A stretch of 64,000 nt of DNA, from positions 62,001 to 126,000 of the forward strand of contig NZ_JAFBDY010000004.1 in assembly GCF_016908465.1 (NCBI RefSeq), written 5' to 3'. Both the position numbers and the translations under genes were made by a program. Positions 43,619-53,224 of the stretch are shown here, in pieces. The notes below the pieces were generated by a model. That model saw only the letters and a list, made by a program, of their open reading frames with translations, did no database searches and was not told the DNA's origin. This DNA is from Lysinibacillus composti (GTDB lineage: Bacteria; Bacillota; Bacilli; Bacillales_A; Planococcaceae). Within the stretch, counting starts at the first letter, position 1. Each line of letters starts with the position of its first letter.

Positions 43619-45367
43619 TTAAAATTTAAATTTATTTATTTCTTGCATCATTTCTTTTGAGGTTGTATCAAGTAGTTTTACAACTTCGGCGAGTTTCTCT
43701 ACGATTTCTACTTGAATATTTGACGAACTTGCGACTTCGCTTGTTTGTTTAGATGTATTTGCAACAAGCTTTTGAATTTCTTCTGTGGAAGCTAATATTT
43801 CCTCAGAGCTTGCAGACATTTGTTCGATAACAGCGGAGTCATCTTGAACCCTCGAATTCACTTCAGTGACAACATCTAAGATTTGATATAACTTATCACC
43901 AATTTGCTCAACTGCTTCGTTGCCTGCTTTAACTTGATGGGTGCTATGTCCCATTTCCACTAATGCCTTATTACTAATTTGAAGGAAGTTTTCTAGGTGA
44001 GTTTGAATTTCGTCTGCTGAATTTTTAGACAGCTCTGCTAACTTACGAACTTCATCTGCAACAACCGCAAAGCCTTTGCCTGCTTCACCGGCGCGAGCAG
44101 CTTCAATTGCTGCATTTAAAGCTAATAGATTAGTTTGGTCTGCAATACTAGTGATTACAGAAACCATTTCTTTAATGGATTTAAACTTTTCACCCATCTC
44201 ACGAACGTATACTTCTGTATGAAGTACAGATGCCTCCATATTTTGTATTTGTGATACAACTTGTTTTGTATAATCTACGCTTGTCTCTACTAAAAGCTTC
44301 ATGTCATTCGATGATTCAGACATTTCTAAAGTTGTGTCTGCAACACGTTGAATACCAATCGTCATTTCGTTCATAGCTAAGTTTACTTCACTATTACTTG
44401 CCTCCTGCTGTTCACTGCTAGCAGCAATTTGAACAACACTTGCGGTAATAATATTATTCGAATCACTAACAAGTGAAGCAGTATGATCTAAATCATTTAC
44501 AACTTGCTCTAAATTTTGCGATTTTGTTAGTAAGTTCAATAAAGATTCGGACAAGCTGCTAAGTGCTTGAGAGAATGTGCTTGCGAAAATAGTAATCTCA
44601 TTATTATTTCTTAATTTTAGTGAAGAAAGGGTTTCATCGACATTTTTTAAATCGCCATTTGCCAACTGTACGGAAGCATTTTTTAATACAATTAATGGTT
44701 TTAATGCGCTATTTACATAACGGTAAGTAATAAATAAGCCAATTAGGACGAGGATTAAAAAAATAATTCCAATCTTTGGTACAATATCCTGTGCCACATT
44801 CGAGCTAACCTCATCTGTGTACGAAGCATCGATATCTACCCCAAGAAAAGCAACCACATTACCATCTGCATCCTTCATTGGGATGGTACCAGATACATAT
44901 TCACCAAAGTCACTACTTAACAAATCAGAATAATAGGAACCGTGCTCAATAGCATTTTGTAAATGCTCATAAGTAGTGGAACCAGATGTCTCACCTAATG
45001 CTGCTGCATTTTCTTTATCATCTGTTGGCATACCATCCACTAAAAATGTCACGTCTTCACCCTCTTCGGGAACAAAATATGTATACGCATACAAAACACC
45101 GTTTATTTCACGGAGTTCATTTAATTGTTTCCTCAGTTCCCAATATAAATCATCTTCGACTGGATTTTTCGCTAATTTTTTATATTGTTCAACGTCTATA
45201 TAATTTAACATATTTTCTGCTATATCTACCGTTCTCTCACCAATAGCTTGTTTTACAGATTCTCTTGAATTATAGAACATTGAAAAAACAAACGTTACTA
45301 ATAATAGAATGAGTAAGGCAACAATGATGGAAAGAATTTGTCTGGATAATCGTTTTTCCTTTTGCAT
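43619..45367 (-). CDS. Methyl-accepting chemotaxis protein
   Basis: A 582-residue membrane receptor. TM1 is at about residues 12-32 ([20 protein letters not shown]), and an extracellular Cache-like sensor follows ([34 protein letters not shown]). TM2 is at about 195-215 ([20 protein letters not shown]), then HAMP and the cytoplasmic coiled coil with the signalling tip [20 protein letters not shown] and [16 protein letters not shown]. The tip is intact, so it should couple to CheW/CheA. It starts with AAAGGAGT upstream and a sigma-D-like promoter. The ligand cannot be named. Confidence 0.95.
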   Translation of the reverse strand: MQKEKRLSRQILSIIVALLILLLVTFVFSMFYNSRESVKQAIGERTVDIAENMLNYIDVEQYKKLAKNPVEDDLYWELRKQLNELREINGVLYAYTYFVPEEGEDVTFLVDGMPTDDKENAAALGETSGSTTYEHLQNAIEHGSYYSDLLSSDFGEYVSGTIPMKDADGNVVAFLGVDIDASYTDEVSSNVAQDIVPKIGIIFLILVLIGLFITYRYVNSALKPLIVLKNASVQLANGDLKNVDETLSSLKLRNNNEITIFASTFSQALSSLSESLLNLLTKSQNLEQVVNDLDHTASLVSDSNNIITASVVQIAASSEQQEASNSEVNLAMNEMTIGIQRVADTTLEMSESSNDMKLLVETSVDYTKQVVSQIQNMEASVLHTEVYVREMGEKFKSIKEMVSVITSIADQTNLLALNAAIEAARAGEAGKGFAVVADEVRKLAELSKNSADEIQTHLENFLQISNKALVEMGHSTHQVKAGNEAVEQIGDKLYQILDVVTEVNSRVQDDSAVIEQMSASSEEILASTEEIQKLVANTSKQTSEVASSSNIQVEIVEKLAEVVKLLDTTSKEMMQEINKFKF

Positions 45368-45419
45368 ATTTTTGATGATACTCCTTTAAATATAAAGTCC
45401 AATTCCTGTTCACTATCAA

Positions 45420-45446
45420 TTTATCGACAAAGTTTATGGATTTTTA
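45420..45446 (-). promoter_or_regulatory. Sigma-D-type (motility) promoter of the chemoreceptor
   Basis: On the minus strand TAAA (45446-45443), a 15-base spacer and TCGATAAA (45427-45420) match the sigma-D consensus TAAA-N15-GCCGATAT at most positions. It lies about 55 bases before the start codon, as for other chemotaxis genes. Confidence 0.7.
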
Positions 45447-46021
45447 ATAAAATTTAATAAACTATAAATAAAATATAATATCATTAGTTTAAGTCTATTG
45501 GAACTTAATTAATTTTCCACAAATAGGGACTACCAAAGTTACCGGTTGTAAAAGGAATACAATTTTTCTAGGGCAGTTTTGTGAGTCCAGAAATGAAAAG
45601 TTTTTTTAGCAAAAAGGGGATTTTGAGTAGCTATTGTGTTATAGATGAAATTGGATTAATCTAAATTGATTAATGAAAAATAGATAAAATATGATTTATC
45701 GAAATTGGGGATACTACTTAATCATAGATTAGTGCAATAAGCAGTCTGTTTAATTACAAACCTACACTTAATTTGAGATAAGTCCTATAACAAAACTACT
45801 ATTGGCAAATTTGATGCCATTATTAAAATATATAGAGCATAAAAATGGGTTTTTAAGATGTGGATAAAATTAAGGACTTAGCTTTTTAGTGTAGTATAGA
45901 AAGAATTTAGGGGAAATACTTGAGATATGTAAGAAAACATTTAACTACAACTTGTGATACTATCAAATGGGTTTATGTTAGAAAATGGTGTGAGATCTAG
46001 TGATTTAGAAGGAGAGATATT
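45447..46021. other. Long AT-rich divergent intergenic region
   Basis: About 575 bases between the chemoreceptor promoter and the DUF1456 gene. I found no open frame with SD, no tRNA-like fold and no clear repeat. It must contain the promoter of the rightward gene. Confidence 0.4.
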
Positions 46022-46531
46022 GTGATAAATAATGATTTATTAATTCGACTAAGATATGCGCTTGATATTAAAGATACAGATATGGTAGAGATTTTTCGCT
46101 TAGGCGGTATGAATTTAGCAAAAGAAGAGGTGCGGAAAGTTCTTTCAAAACCAAAAGAAAATGAAGATGGAGAAATCGATTTAACACCGACTGATCAATT
46201 TACTCCATGTGATTACGAAATGCTTGAGGCATTTTTAAATGGTTTTGTTACTTTTAAACGAGGTAAGCAAGATCCTAAACCAGGACAAGCTCCAGTACAA
46301 ACACCTACAAAGAAAGATACGCCTAATAATTTATTTTTAAAGAGAGTGAAAGTAGCATTAAGCTTAACTTCTGAAGATATGATTGATATTTTCTACGACG
46401 CTGGTTTAATTGTTACAAAAGGGGAATTAGGCGCTATTTTACGTAAAGCAGACCATCGAAATTATAAAGAATGTGGTGACAACTTTACGAGAAACTTCTT
46501 AAAAGGACTAACACTGAAATACCGTGAGTAA
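46022..46531 (+). CDS. DUF1456 (YehS-like) protein
   Basis: A 169-residue protein with GTG start after AAGGAGAGA. It is built of two similar units: NNDLLIRLRYALDIKDTDMV then FRLGGMNLAKEEV, and NNLFLKRVKVALSLTSEDMI then FYDAGLIVTKGEL, joined by a flexible linker (KQDPKPGQAPVQTPTKK). This duplicated layout is the DUF1456/YehS family; function not known. A terminator follows. Confidence 0.88.
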   Translation: MINNDLLIRLRYALDIKDTDMVEIFRLGGMNLAKEEVRKVLSKPKENEDGEIDLTPTDQFTPCDYEMLEAFLNGFVTFKRGKQDPKPGQAPVQTPTKKDTPNNLFLKRVKVALSLTSEDMIDIFYDAGLIVTKGELGAILRKADHRNYKECGDNFTRNFLKGLTLKYRE

Positions 46532-46612
46532 AAAAATAAGAACAGTAGTTTATTAGTTTTTACTAAACTGATTGTGCCTGAGGTGTTAATAACTTGATAG
46601 TTGTAATTATGA

Positions 46613-46645
46613 ACGGATTCTGCTGTGGAATCCGTATTTTTTTTG
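46613..46645 (+). terminator. Intrinsic terminator
   Basis: ACGGATTC (46613-46620) and GAATCCGT (46628-46635) form a perfect 8-base stem followed by eight T. Confidence 0.9.
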
Positions 46646-46879
46646 TGTGGAAAATTCTATTCGAATTTTTGTAACAAAAGTTGTTTACTTGTCAAATGTT
46701 AAGCTGATATAATTCATGTTGTTGTCCAAAATGCAATTAATTTCTCGAAATTGTACGATAATTCTAAAACTTTCGAGTTGTAACTTTTTTTGAACTTCAA
46801 AAATTATATATAAAATAATGATCAATTTATATATACCATACTTAGCAGAGAAATACAGAACATCATGAGGGGGAATTTG

Positions 46880-48295
46880 ATGAATTGGTTCGAAAGTTCA
46901 TTACAAAGTGTAAATACTTTTATGTACTCATATTTATTAATTGTTTTATTAGTTGTAGTAGGTGTGTTCTTTACGTTTAAAACAAAGTTTATACAATTTA
47001 GATTAATTCCGGATATGTTTAAACTTCTAACGGAAAAATCCTCAAACAATCAATCAGGAAAAAAAGGAGTATCGTCTTTCCAAGCCTTTACGATTTCAGC
47101 TGCTTCTCGTATCGGAACAGGAAACATTGCTGGTGTTGCAACGGCTATTGCCCTAGGAGGTCCAGGTGCTGTATTTTGGATGTGGATGGTTGCATTAATT
47201 GGAGGGGCATCAGCATTAATTGAAAGTACTCTGGCCCAAGTTTATAAAGTAAAAGATGGTAGTTTGTATCGTGGTGGCCCGGCCTATTATATGGAAAAGG
47301 GATTAAAGAAAAGATGGATGGGTATTCTTTTTGCGGTTGTAATTACGTTAACTTACGGTTTCGTTTTTAACGCTGTACAAGCCAACACTATTACAATTGC
47401 TTTTAAAGAAAGCTTTGGTACAGATCGAGTTGTTGTTGGAATTATCTTATCGATATTAACAGGAATTATAGTATTTGGTGGATTAAAACGAATTGTTAGT
47501 GTTACTCAAATTATTGTACCGGTTATGGCGATTGCCTATATTGCAATTGCATTAATGGTAGTAATCTTAAATATTTCCGAAATACCTAATATTTTAATTT
47601 TAATTATAAAATCAGCCTTTGGATTTGAAGAAGCGTTCGCTGGTATGTTAGGTGCAGCCATTATGAATGGAATTAAACGTGGACTATTCTCGAATGAAGC
47701 GGGTATTGGTTCAGCACCGAATGCAGCAGCCACTGCAGCGGTATCTCATCCGGTAAAACAAGGGTTAATTCAAACATTAGGTGTATTTATTGATACTTTA
47801 CTTGTTTGTACTTCAACTGCAGCTATCGTATTACTAAGTGATGCATATCTTCAATCAGATGCCGCTTCAGTTAATTTAACTCAAGCATCATTAGTAAGTA
47901 ACTTAGGTGAATGGGCAGGTATCTTTTTAGCAATTGCAGTCTTCTTATTTGCATATAGTACTGTTATTGGTAACTACTACTACGGCGAAACGAATATTGA
48001 GTTTATTAAAGAATCAAAATCTATCTTACTAGTATTCCGAATTTTAGTAGTAGCTTTCGTAATGTTTGGGTCAGTGGCAAAAGTACAGATTGTCTGGGAT
48101 TTAGCTGACTTATTTATGGCAATTATGGCAATTATTAATTTACTTGCTATATTAATGCTTTGGAAAGTGGCAAAACCAGTGATCAATGATTACTTAGACC
48201 AACGTAAAAAGGGGAAGGACCCTGTGTTCTACAAGAAAAACGTTCCGAATATTGGGGAAGTTGAGTGCTGGGGAGACGAAGAAGAAAATCGCTAA
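46880..48295 (+). CDS. Sodium:alanine symporter family protein (AgcS/AlsT)
   Basis: A 471-residue membrane carrier with about 11 hydrophobic helices importing alanine or glycine with sodium. Marks: AFTISAASRIGTGNIAGVAT, GPGAVFWMWMVALIGGASAL, ESTLAQVYKVKDG with GGPAYYMEKGLKKRW, GLFSNEAGIGSAPNAAATAA and the late AYSTVIGNYYYGETN. ATG 46880 is chosen because GAGGGGGAA lies 5-6 bases before it; the ATG at 46865 would overlap this SD. Monocistronic, with its own terminator. Confidence 0.93.
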   Translation: MNWFESSLQSVNTFMYSYLLIVLLVVVGVFFTFKTKFIQFRLIPDMFKLLTEKSSNNQSGKKGVSSFQAFTISAASRIGTGNIAGVATAIALGGPGAVFWMWMVALIGGASALIESTLAQVYKVKDGSLYRGGPAYYMEKGLKKRWMGILFAVVITLTYGFVFNAVQANTITIAFKESFGTDRVVVGIILSILTGIIVFGGLKRIVSVTQIIVPVMAIAYIAIALMVVILNISEIPNILILIIKSAFGFEEAFAGMLGAAIMNGIKRGLFSNEAGIGSAPNAAATAAVSHPVKQGLIQTLGVFIDTLLVCTSTAAIVLLSDAYLQSDAASVNLTQASLVSNLGEWAGIFLAIAVFLFAYSTVIGNYYYGETNIEFIKESKSILLVFRILVVAFVMFGSVAKVQIVWDLADLFMAIMAIINLLAILMLWKVAKPVINDYLDQRKKGKDPVFYKKNVPNIGEVECWGDEEENR

Positions 48296-48340
48296 ATAAA
48301 GTGAAATAGAAATTGCGCTGCTTGAATTAGTTAACATATT

Positions 48341-48375
48341 AAGAACGGATCTCTATTAAGGAGGTCCGTTCTTTT
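48341..48375 (+). terminator. Terminator of the symporter gene
   Basis: AAGAACGGA (48341-48349) and TCCGTTCTT (48365-48373) are exact complements, followed by TT, with an inner CTC/GAG. Confidence 0.8.
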
Positions 48376-48410
48376 GCATCTATCATAATCCAATAAGGTT
48401 TTTAAGTAAT

Positions 48411-48444
48411 AAAAAGACCGCCTATGATGTATCCAAAGGCAGTC
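48411..48444 (-). terminator. Terminator of the lrp-aminotransferase pair
   Basis: On the minus strand GACTGCCT (48444-48437) pairs with AGGCGGTC (48423-48416), followed by TTTTT. Confidence 0.75.
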
Positions 48445-48465
48445 TAAAGATTCTCTTAAGATGAA

Positions 48466-49647
48466 TTAACGTTCCTCGTTTAAATGATCAATAAAACGTT
48501 TAATTCTTTTAACGGCTTCTGACAATTGTTCTAATGAAGAAGCATAAGAACAGCGGATATGGCCTTCACCACTTTCACCAAATACGTCTCCAGGGACAAC
48601 AGCTACCCCTTCTTTCATCAACAATTGTTCAGCAAACTGTTGCGAAGTTAATCCTGTTGATGTAATGGAAGGAAAGGCATAAAATGCACCACCAGGGACA
48701 TGACATTCCAAACCAATCTCATTAAAGGATTGAACAATATAATTTCGACGTCGACGATAGCTCTTAACCATCTCATCTACATCTGGACGACCATTTTTTA
48801 GCGCTTCAATGGCAGCATATTGAGACATTGTAGAGGCACACATCAAAGCATATTGATGGATTTTTAACATGGCACTTGAAATCTCAGGAGGCGCACAAAC
48901 AAAGCCAAGTCTCCAACCTGTCATAGCAAAACCTTTTGAGAAACCATTAACTAAAATTGTTCTTTCATGCATGCCTTCAATGGCAGCCATACTTGTATAC
49001 TCTTCATCGTACGAAAGCTCAGCATAGATTTCATCGGCAATAATTAATAAATCATTCTTTTTCGCTAAATCAGCTATTCCTTCTAATTCGCTTTTACTTA
49101 ACATTGTACCAGTCGGATTATTAGGGGAACATAGCATAATGGCCTTTGTTTTTTTCGTAATAACTTTTTCTAATTGACTTGGTAGTATTTTAAATTCATT
49201 TTCTTTTAATGCTTGTACTTGTATAGCTACTCCACCGGCTAATTCAACAGTAGGAACATAAGAAACAAAACATGGTTCTACAATAATGACTTCATCACCT
49301 GGGTCTAGTATTGTTCGCATGGCAAGATCAATTGCAGAACTTGCCCCAACAGTTACAATGATATCTGTTGCTGGTGAATATTCAACATTAAACCGATCTC
49401 GCATATAATTTGCGATTTCCTCACGTAACTCTAATAAACCTGCGTTAGGCGTATAAGAAGTATAACCTTGTTCAAGGGAACTAATGGCAGCTTCTCTTAC
49501 ATGCCAAGGCGTAACAAAATCAGGTTCGCCCACACCAAGAGAAATAACGCCTTCCATTCCTGCTGCCAAATCAAAAAAACGGCGAATGCCTGATGGTTTT
49601 AAATCGTTCGCTAATTTTGATACATATGGACTTTTTGTTGATTCCAT
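48466..49647 (-). CDS. Class I/II aminotransferase, PatA-like
   Basis: A 393-residue PLP aminotransferase. Marks: GVISLGVGEPDFVTPWHVRE, YTSYTPNAGLLELREEIANY, CSPNNPTGTMLSKSELEGI, the PLP lysine in NGFSKGFAMTGWRLGF, and IRCSYASSLEQLSEAVKRI. It belongs to the aspartate/aromatic subgroup like B. subtilis PatA, with N-acetyl-diaminopimelate or broad specificity. It follows an Lrp/AsnC regulator with a one-base stop-start overlap (TAATG), so the regulator probably controls it or shares its signal. Confidence 0.92.
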   Translation of the reverse strand: MESTKSPYVSKLANDLKPSGIRRFFDLAAGMEGVISLGVGEPDFVTPWHVREAAISSLEQGYTSYTPNAGLLELREEIANYMRDRFNVEYSPATDIIVTVGASSAIDLAMRTILDPGDEVIIVEPCFVSYVPTVELAGGVAIQVQALKENEFKILPSQLEKVITKKTKAIMLCSPNNPTGTMLSKSELEGIADLAKKNDLLIIADEIYAELSYDEEYTSMAAIEGMHERTILVNGFSKGFAMTGWRLGFVCAPPEISSAMLKIHQYALMCASTMSQYAAIEALKNGRPDVDEMVKSYRRRRNYIVQSFNEIGLECHVPGGAFYAFPSITSTGLTSQQFAEQLLMKEGVAVVPGDVFGESGEGHIRCSYASSLEQLSEAVKRIKRFIDHLNEER

Positions 49648-50147
49648 TAAGGTGACACCACTATTCTTTTGTCTTTATTTTCTGTTTCAAAAATGATACC
49701 GTCATGCTTATATTTTTTCAAAATAAAATGTGTTGTTGTTGAAAGGACAGACTCTAAAGTAGAAAGCTTTTGTGATACAAAGTGTGCAACTTCGTTCATA
49801 GACTTTCCTTCAACGATTACTGATAAGTCATAAGTTCCTGACATTAAATAAACTGAACTAACTTCGTCAAAACGATAAATTCTTTCTGCAATCTCATTAA
49901 AACCTACACCTCGTTTAGGTGTTACTTTTACATCAATCATAGCAGTTACTCCAGGATGTTCTTCAACTTTTGTCCAGTCAACAATTGAAATATATTCAAC
50001 AATTACTTTATTTTCTTCAAGTTTTTTAATGGACTGTACTGTTTCTTCCACGCTGATCCCAATCATCTTAGCAAGATCTTCTATCGCAATCCGCGCGTCT
50101 TTTTCTAGTATTTCAACTATTTCCATTTCCATTGCATTTAATTTCAT
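49647..50147 (-). CDS. Lrp/AsnC family transcriptional regulator
   Basis: A 166-residue regulator. Residues 1-60 form the winged helix-turn-helix (IEDLAKMIGISVEETVQSIK), the rest the AsnC ligand domain (PGVTAMIDVKVTPKRGVGFN; VSSVYLMSGTYDLSVIVEGK). It typically senses an amino acid and controls adjacent genes. It is first in an operon with the PatA-like aminotransferase; SD AGGTC-rich AAGGTCTTTCC region is imperfect but GGAGG is present upstream on the minus strand. Confidence 0.92.
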   Translation of the reverse strand: MKLNAMEMEIVEILEKDARIAIEDLAKMIGISVEETVQSIKKLEENKVIVEYISIVDWTKVEEHPGVTAMIDVKVTPKRGVGFNEIAERIYRFDEVSSVYLMSGTYDLSVIVEGKSMNEVAHFVSQKLSTLESVLSTTTHFILKKYKHDGIIFETENKDKRIVVSP

Positions 50148-50459
50148 GGAAAGACCTCCATATATTCTAAAATATTTTATAATTCAGCTTTTTCATTTTA
50201 ACTGTTGTTTTAACGGAGCTCAAGCTAATTACTAAGAAAGTTAGAAATGTAAGAAATTTTTCATATATAATATTTATTTGCCATTCGTTATAGGAAATCA
50301 GTTCTTAAAAAGAGGGAAGAGGAGGTTGTGTCAGAATGTTTAGTATATGGAAAGTTATGGTGGATAAAAAGGGGAAAAATAAAGATGTCCATCATAGTTT
50401 GCAATGATGGACAAAAAGAATGACTTATTTTTCTATAAAAAGTATGAAACGCTTACTTT
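50148..50459. other. Intergenic region with hairpin 50387-50412
   Basis: Holds the lrp promoter side and, at 50387-50412, a perfect GTCCATCAT/ATGATGGAC hairpin. This hairpin is followed by T-rich sequence on the minus strand and is the likely terminator of the dehydrogenase gene. No gene seen. Confidence 0.6.
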
Positions 50460-51509
50460 TTATAAATGGCTTAAGATTGCATTTTTAACATCTAAAAGAG
50501 TGGAAGTGCCACCTAAATCGCCAGTTTTGATTCCTGAGGATAAAGTTTCTTCGATTGCTTTTAACACACGAGCACCTGCTTCGTGATGTCCTAAGAAGTC
50601 TAGCATCATCTTACCAGTCCAAATTTGACCGATTGGATTAGCAATGCCTTGACCTGCGATATCAGGTGCTGAGCCGTGTACAGGCTCAAACATCGATGGG
50701 TATTCACGCTCGATATTTAAGTTTGCAGCAGGAGCTATTCCGATACTTCCCATAATAGCACCGCCTAAATCAGTTAAGATATCACCAAATAAATTTGAGG
50801 CAACAATTACGTCAAAAGCTTGAGGCTTCATAACAAAAAAGGCTGCTAGTGCATCAATATGATTAACTGCTGTATTTATTTCAGGAAAATCCTTTTTCAC
50901 ATTTTCAAATACTTCATCCCAAAATGGCATGGAGTACGTCAGGCCGTTTGATTTCGTAGCACTTGTCACATGATTACGTGAGTTTTTAGCTAGTTCGAAG
51001 GCATAACGCATTGCTCGCTCAGTGCCTTTTCGTGTGAAAACCGCATTCTGAATGGCAATTTCATCGACTCCTTGATGAATTCGACCACCACTATCCGAGT
51101 ATTCGCCTTCAGAATTCTCACGTACAACCGTAATATCAAAGTTTTGGGGATTTTTTAGTGGTGATTCTAGTCCGGCAAGAAGTTTTGCAGGGCGAACGTT
51201 AATGGATTGCTTCATTCCACGTCGTATTTTAATCAGTAATCCCCAAAGTGAAATGTGATCAGGGACTAAGTCAGGCATCCCAACTGCACCTAAAAAGATC
51301 TGATCATATTGCTTTAAAATTTCAATGCCATCTTCAGGCATCATTTCACCATGTTCTAAATAATAATCACAGCCCCATGGGAAGTATGTCCATTCAAATT
51401 GAAAACCTCCATCTAGTTCCGCAATTTTATCCAACACCTCAATGGCTGCAGGAACAACCTCTTTCCCAATACCGTCACCTGGAATTACTGCTATTTTATA
51501 TGTATGCAT
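50460..51509 (-). CDS. Tartrate dehydrogenase / D-malate dehydrogenase (decarboxylating), YcsA-like
   Basis: A 349-residue member of the isopropylmalate/isocitrate dehydrogenase family. Marks: IAVIPGDGIGKEVVPAAIEV, LLIKIRRGMKQSINVRPAKL (substrate arginines), VVRENSEGEYSDSGGRIHQG, the metal site NLFGDILTDLGGAIMGSIGI, and FEPVHGSAPDIAGQGIANPI. The WGLLIKIRRGMKQ and EYSDSGG variants fit tartrate or D-malate enzymes better than LeuB. ATG 51509 has AAGGGGA 7 bases before; a TTG at 51515 is an alternative. Needs Mg/Mn and NAD. It is a single gene. Confidence 0.88.
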   Translation of the reverse strand: MHTYKIAVIPGDGIGKEVVPAAIEVLDKIAELDGGFQFEWTYFPWGCDYYLEHGEMMPEDGIEILKQYDQIFLGAVGMPDLVPDHISLWGLLIKIRRGMKQSINVRPAKLLAGLESPLKNPQNFDITVVRENSEGEYSDSGGRIHQGVDEIAIQNAVFTRKGTERAMRYAFELAKNSRNHVTSATKSNGLTYSMPFWDEVFENVKKDFPEINTAVNHIDALAAFFVMKPQAFDVIVASNLFGDILTDLGGAIMGSIGIAPAANLNIEREYPSMFEPVHGSAPDIAGQGIANPIGQIWTGKMMLDFLGHHEAGARVLKAIEETLSSGIKTGDLGGTSTLLDVKNAILSHL

Positions 51510-51690
51510 ATTCAAATCCCCTTTTTTTGAACTTTCAATCTATTAGAAATATACCATAAAGTGGGTAATTGTTATAGATAGTAACTTTAAAATTCCAAGT
51601 TAAAAGAAATTTTATAGGTAAGGAGGGGCTGGCAAGAATAATGAACATAACAAAAGTGTCCATTAAAGGTGATAGAAATATTATACATAA

Positions 51691-51731
51691 ATAAAAAATC
51701 CTATTAACCATTAGAGAGGGGTAATAGGATT
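51691..51731 (-). terminator. Terminator of the uracil-DNA glycosylase-like gene
   Basis: AATCCTATTA (51697-51706) pairs with TAATAGGATT (51722-51731); on the minus strand it is followed by TTTTTTAT. It lies three bases after the gene stop. Confidence 0.85.
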
Positions 51732-51733
51732 AA

Positions 51734-52318
51734 TTATTGAACTTGATTTTCTTTAAAATATTGAGCTGCGATGAGTTGCCAGTCTTCAAGAAATGCAGAC
51801 CATAAATTAGGGCGTCTCCTAACTGCTAACGGATGATAGGCTACAGCAGCTTTATATCCGTTTACATGATGAAATTGACCTCTTAAGGATTTAACATCTA
51901 ATTCTTGATTTTGAAAGAAAGATTGAACGGCTACGTTTCCAAGACAAACAATCATCTGGGGACGTTTTGTTTGTAATTGAGCTTCTAAATGATTCATGCA
52001 GATCTTTCGAGTTTGTTCTTTATCATAAGCCCTTGTTGGTTTTCTTTTTAAAACATAGGTTACATATAAATCATCAGGTGTTAATCCAACGTGAAAGGCA
52101 GCTTGTTGTAGTGTTTGCCTTGTCCCACAAATAAATGGTTTGTTTTTCGAGTCTTCTCGAGAGCCAGGATTATCTAATAATATAAGTATTGGCGCTTTTG
52201 GATTTCCTTCACCCCAGACCATTCGAGATCCGTGTTGAAAAAGACCGCAATTGCTGCAGTTTTTTAGGCTATCAGGTGTTGATTCCTCAGGCCATAATGA
52301 TGCGCAAAAGTCGTTCAA
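51734..52318 (-). CDS. Uracil-DNA glycosylase superfamily protein (family 4-like, atypical)
   Basis: A 194-residue protein of the UDG fold: CSNCGLFQHGSRMVWGEGNP, NKPFICGTRQTLQQAAFHVG, YVTYVLKRKPTRAYDKEQT, and the late AAVAYHPLAVRRRPNLW, with His-Pro in the position of the family's leucine loop. Family 4 enzymes have GEAPG in motif A; here it is LLDNPGSREDS, so catalytic residues differ and uracil excision cannot be assumed. Only two of the four iron-sulphur cysteines are evident at the N-terminus. Confidence 0.8.
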   Translation of the reverse strand: MNDFCASLWPEESTPDSLKNCSNCGLFQHGSRMVWGEGNPKAPILILLDNPGSREDSKNKPFICGTRQTLQQAAFHVGLTPDDLYVTYVLKRKPTRAYDKEQTRKICMNHLEAQLQTKRPQMIVCLGNVAVQSFFQNQELDVKSLRGQFHHVNGYKAAVAYHPLAVRRRPNLWSAFLEDWQLIAAQYFKENQVQ

Positions 52319-52458
52319 TACTACTCCTCCTATTGCATGTAGATATTCTTTAATATATCAATTACGAAGAATAACATACATGAGGGCCATTTTAAAAAAT
52401 TTATAATAGCAATAATTCCAAATAGGAGAGTACTCAGTTACATTCAACCGAGGTAAAA

Positions 52459-52920
52459 TTATTCATAATTCCTCTGACGTGCAAATTGGTTAATAATCGT
52501 AAAGAAGGTAACGATGAGAAAGATAGCGATGATAATGTATTTTAAATTCAAAATTATTAATTCCCAGCTACTCTGAAAGGCTTTTACTAAAATCGTAACG
52601 AGTACACCTGCTAGGAGAGACATGATTATTTTGTTCGATTTAGAGTCACTTTGATAAATAATAGATTGTACAATCTTCCCTAACAAAAAAATTAATATAG
52701 AAACCCCAGTGAGAAGTAAAAGCATTGGAAGAATCAAACTCCATCCATAACTAAATTCCGCTTCACTATGAAACAAAAGCTCAATTAAAGGCCTATTCAA
52801 ATCTAAGTTTTGAAGGATAGGAGATGATAGTATGGTAGAGATTAGAATGAAACTAAATGCAATGATTAGACATGCAGTATAAAACATTAACTCCGTTTTA
52901 CTATTTACTTTTCTTTTCAC
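52459..52920 (-). CDS. Unknown membrane protein, four hydrophobic segments
   Basis: A 153-residue protein with hydrophobic stretches at FYTACLIIAFSFILISTILS, SLILPMLLLLTGVSILIFLL, MSLLAGVLVTILVKAF and LKYIIIAIFLIVTFFTIINQ, and a short basic tail. No family recognised. It lies divergent to the GGDEF-EAL gene, with about 300 bases between them that hold no other gene. Confidence 0.65.
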   Translation of the reverse strand: MKRKVNSKTELMFYTACLIIAFSFILISTILSSPILQNLDLNRPLIELLFHSEAEFSYGWSLILPMLLLLTGVSILIFLLGKIVQSIIYQSDSKSNKIIMSLLAGVLVTILVKAFQSSWELIILNLKYIIIAIFLIVTFFTIINQFARQRNYE

Positions 52921-53224
52921 AGCTGCCCTCCATTCGTTTTAATAACCCTATTAATAGTTATGAAAAAAGCGCAGCAAATAAAACTATTAAAAACTCTGGT
53001 TTTAGAAAGATTTGAGACCCCTATGATCAATCCCCTATCGACATTCATCTCCATTAAAATTTAATCGTTTTGTTTATTAAAGCTACTAGTAATTAACTCC
53101 TTTAATAGGGAATTATTCCTATTATTTTAGTACTATGCAAAAGGGTGGTTTTCGTAGAAAATAAAAAGTGAATATTTGTTACTTCTAAGGTTTTATTGTT
53201 ATAGAGGAAAAGAAAGAGGCGCAA

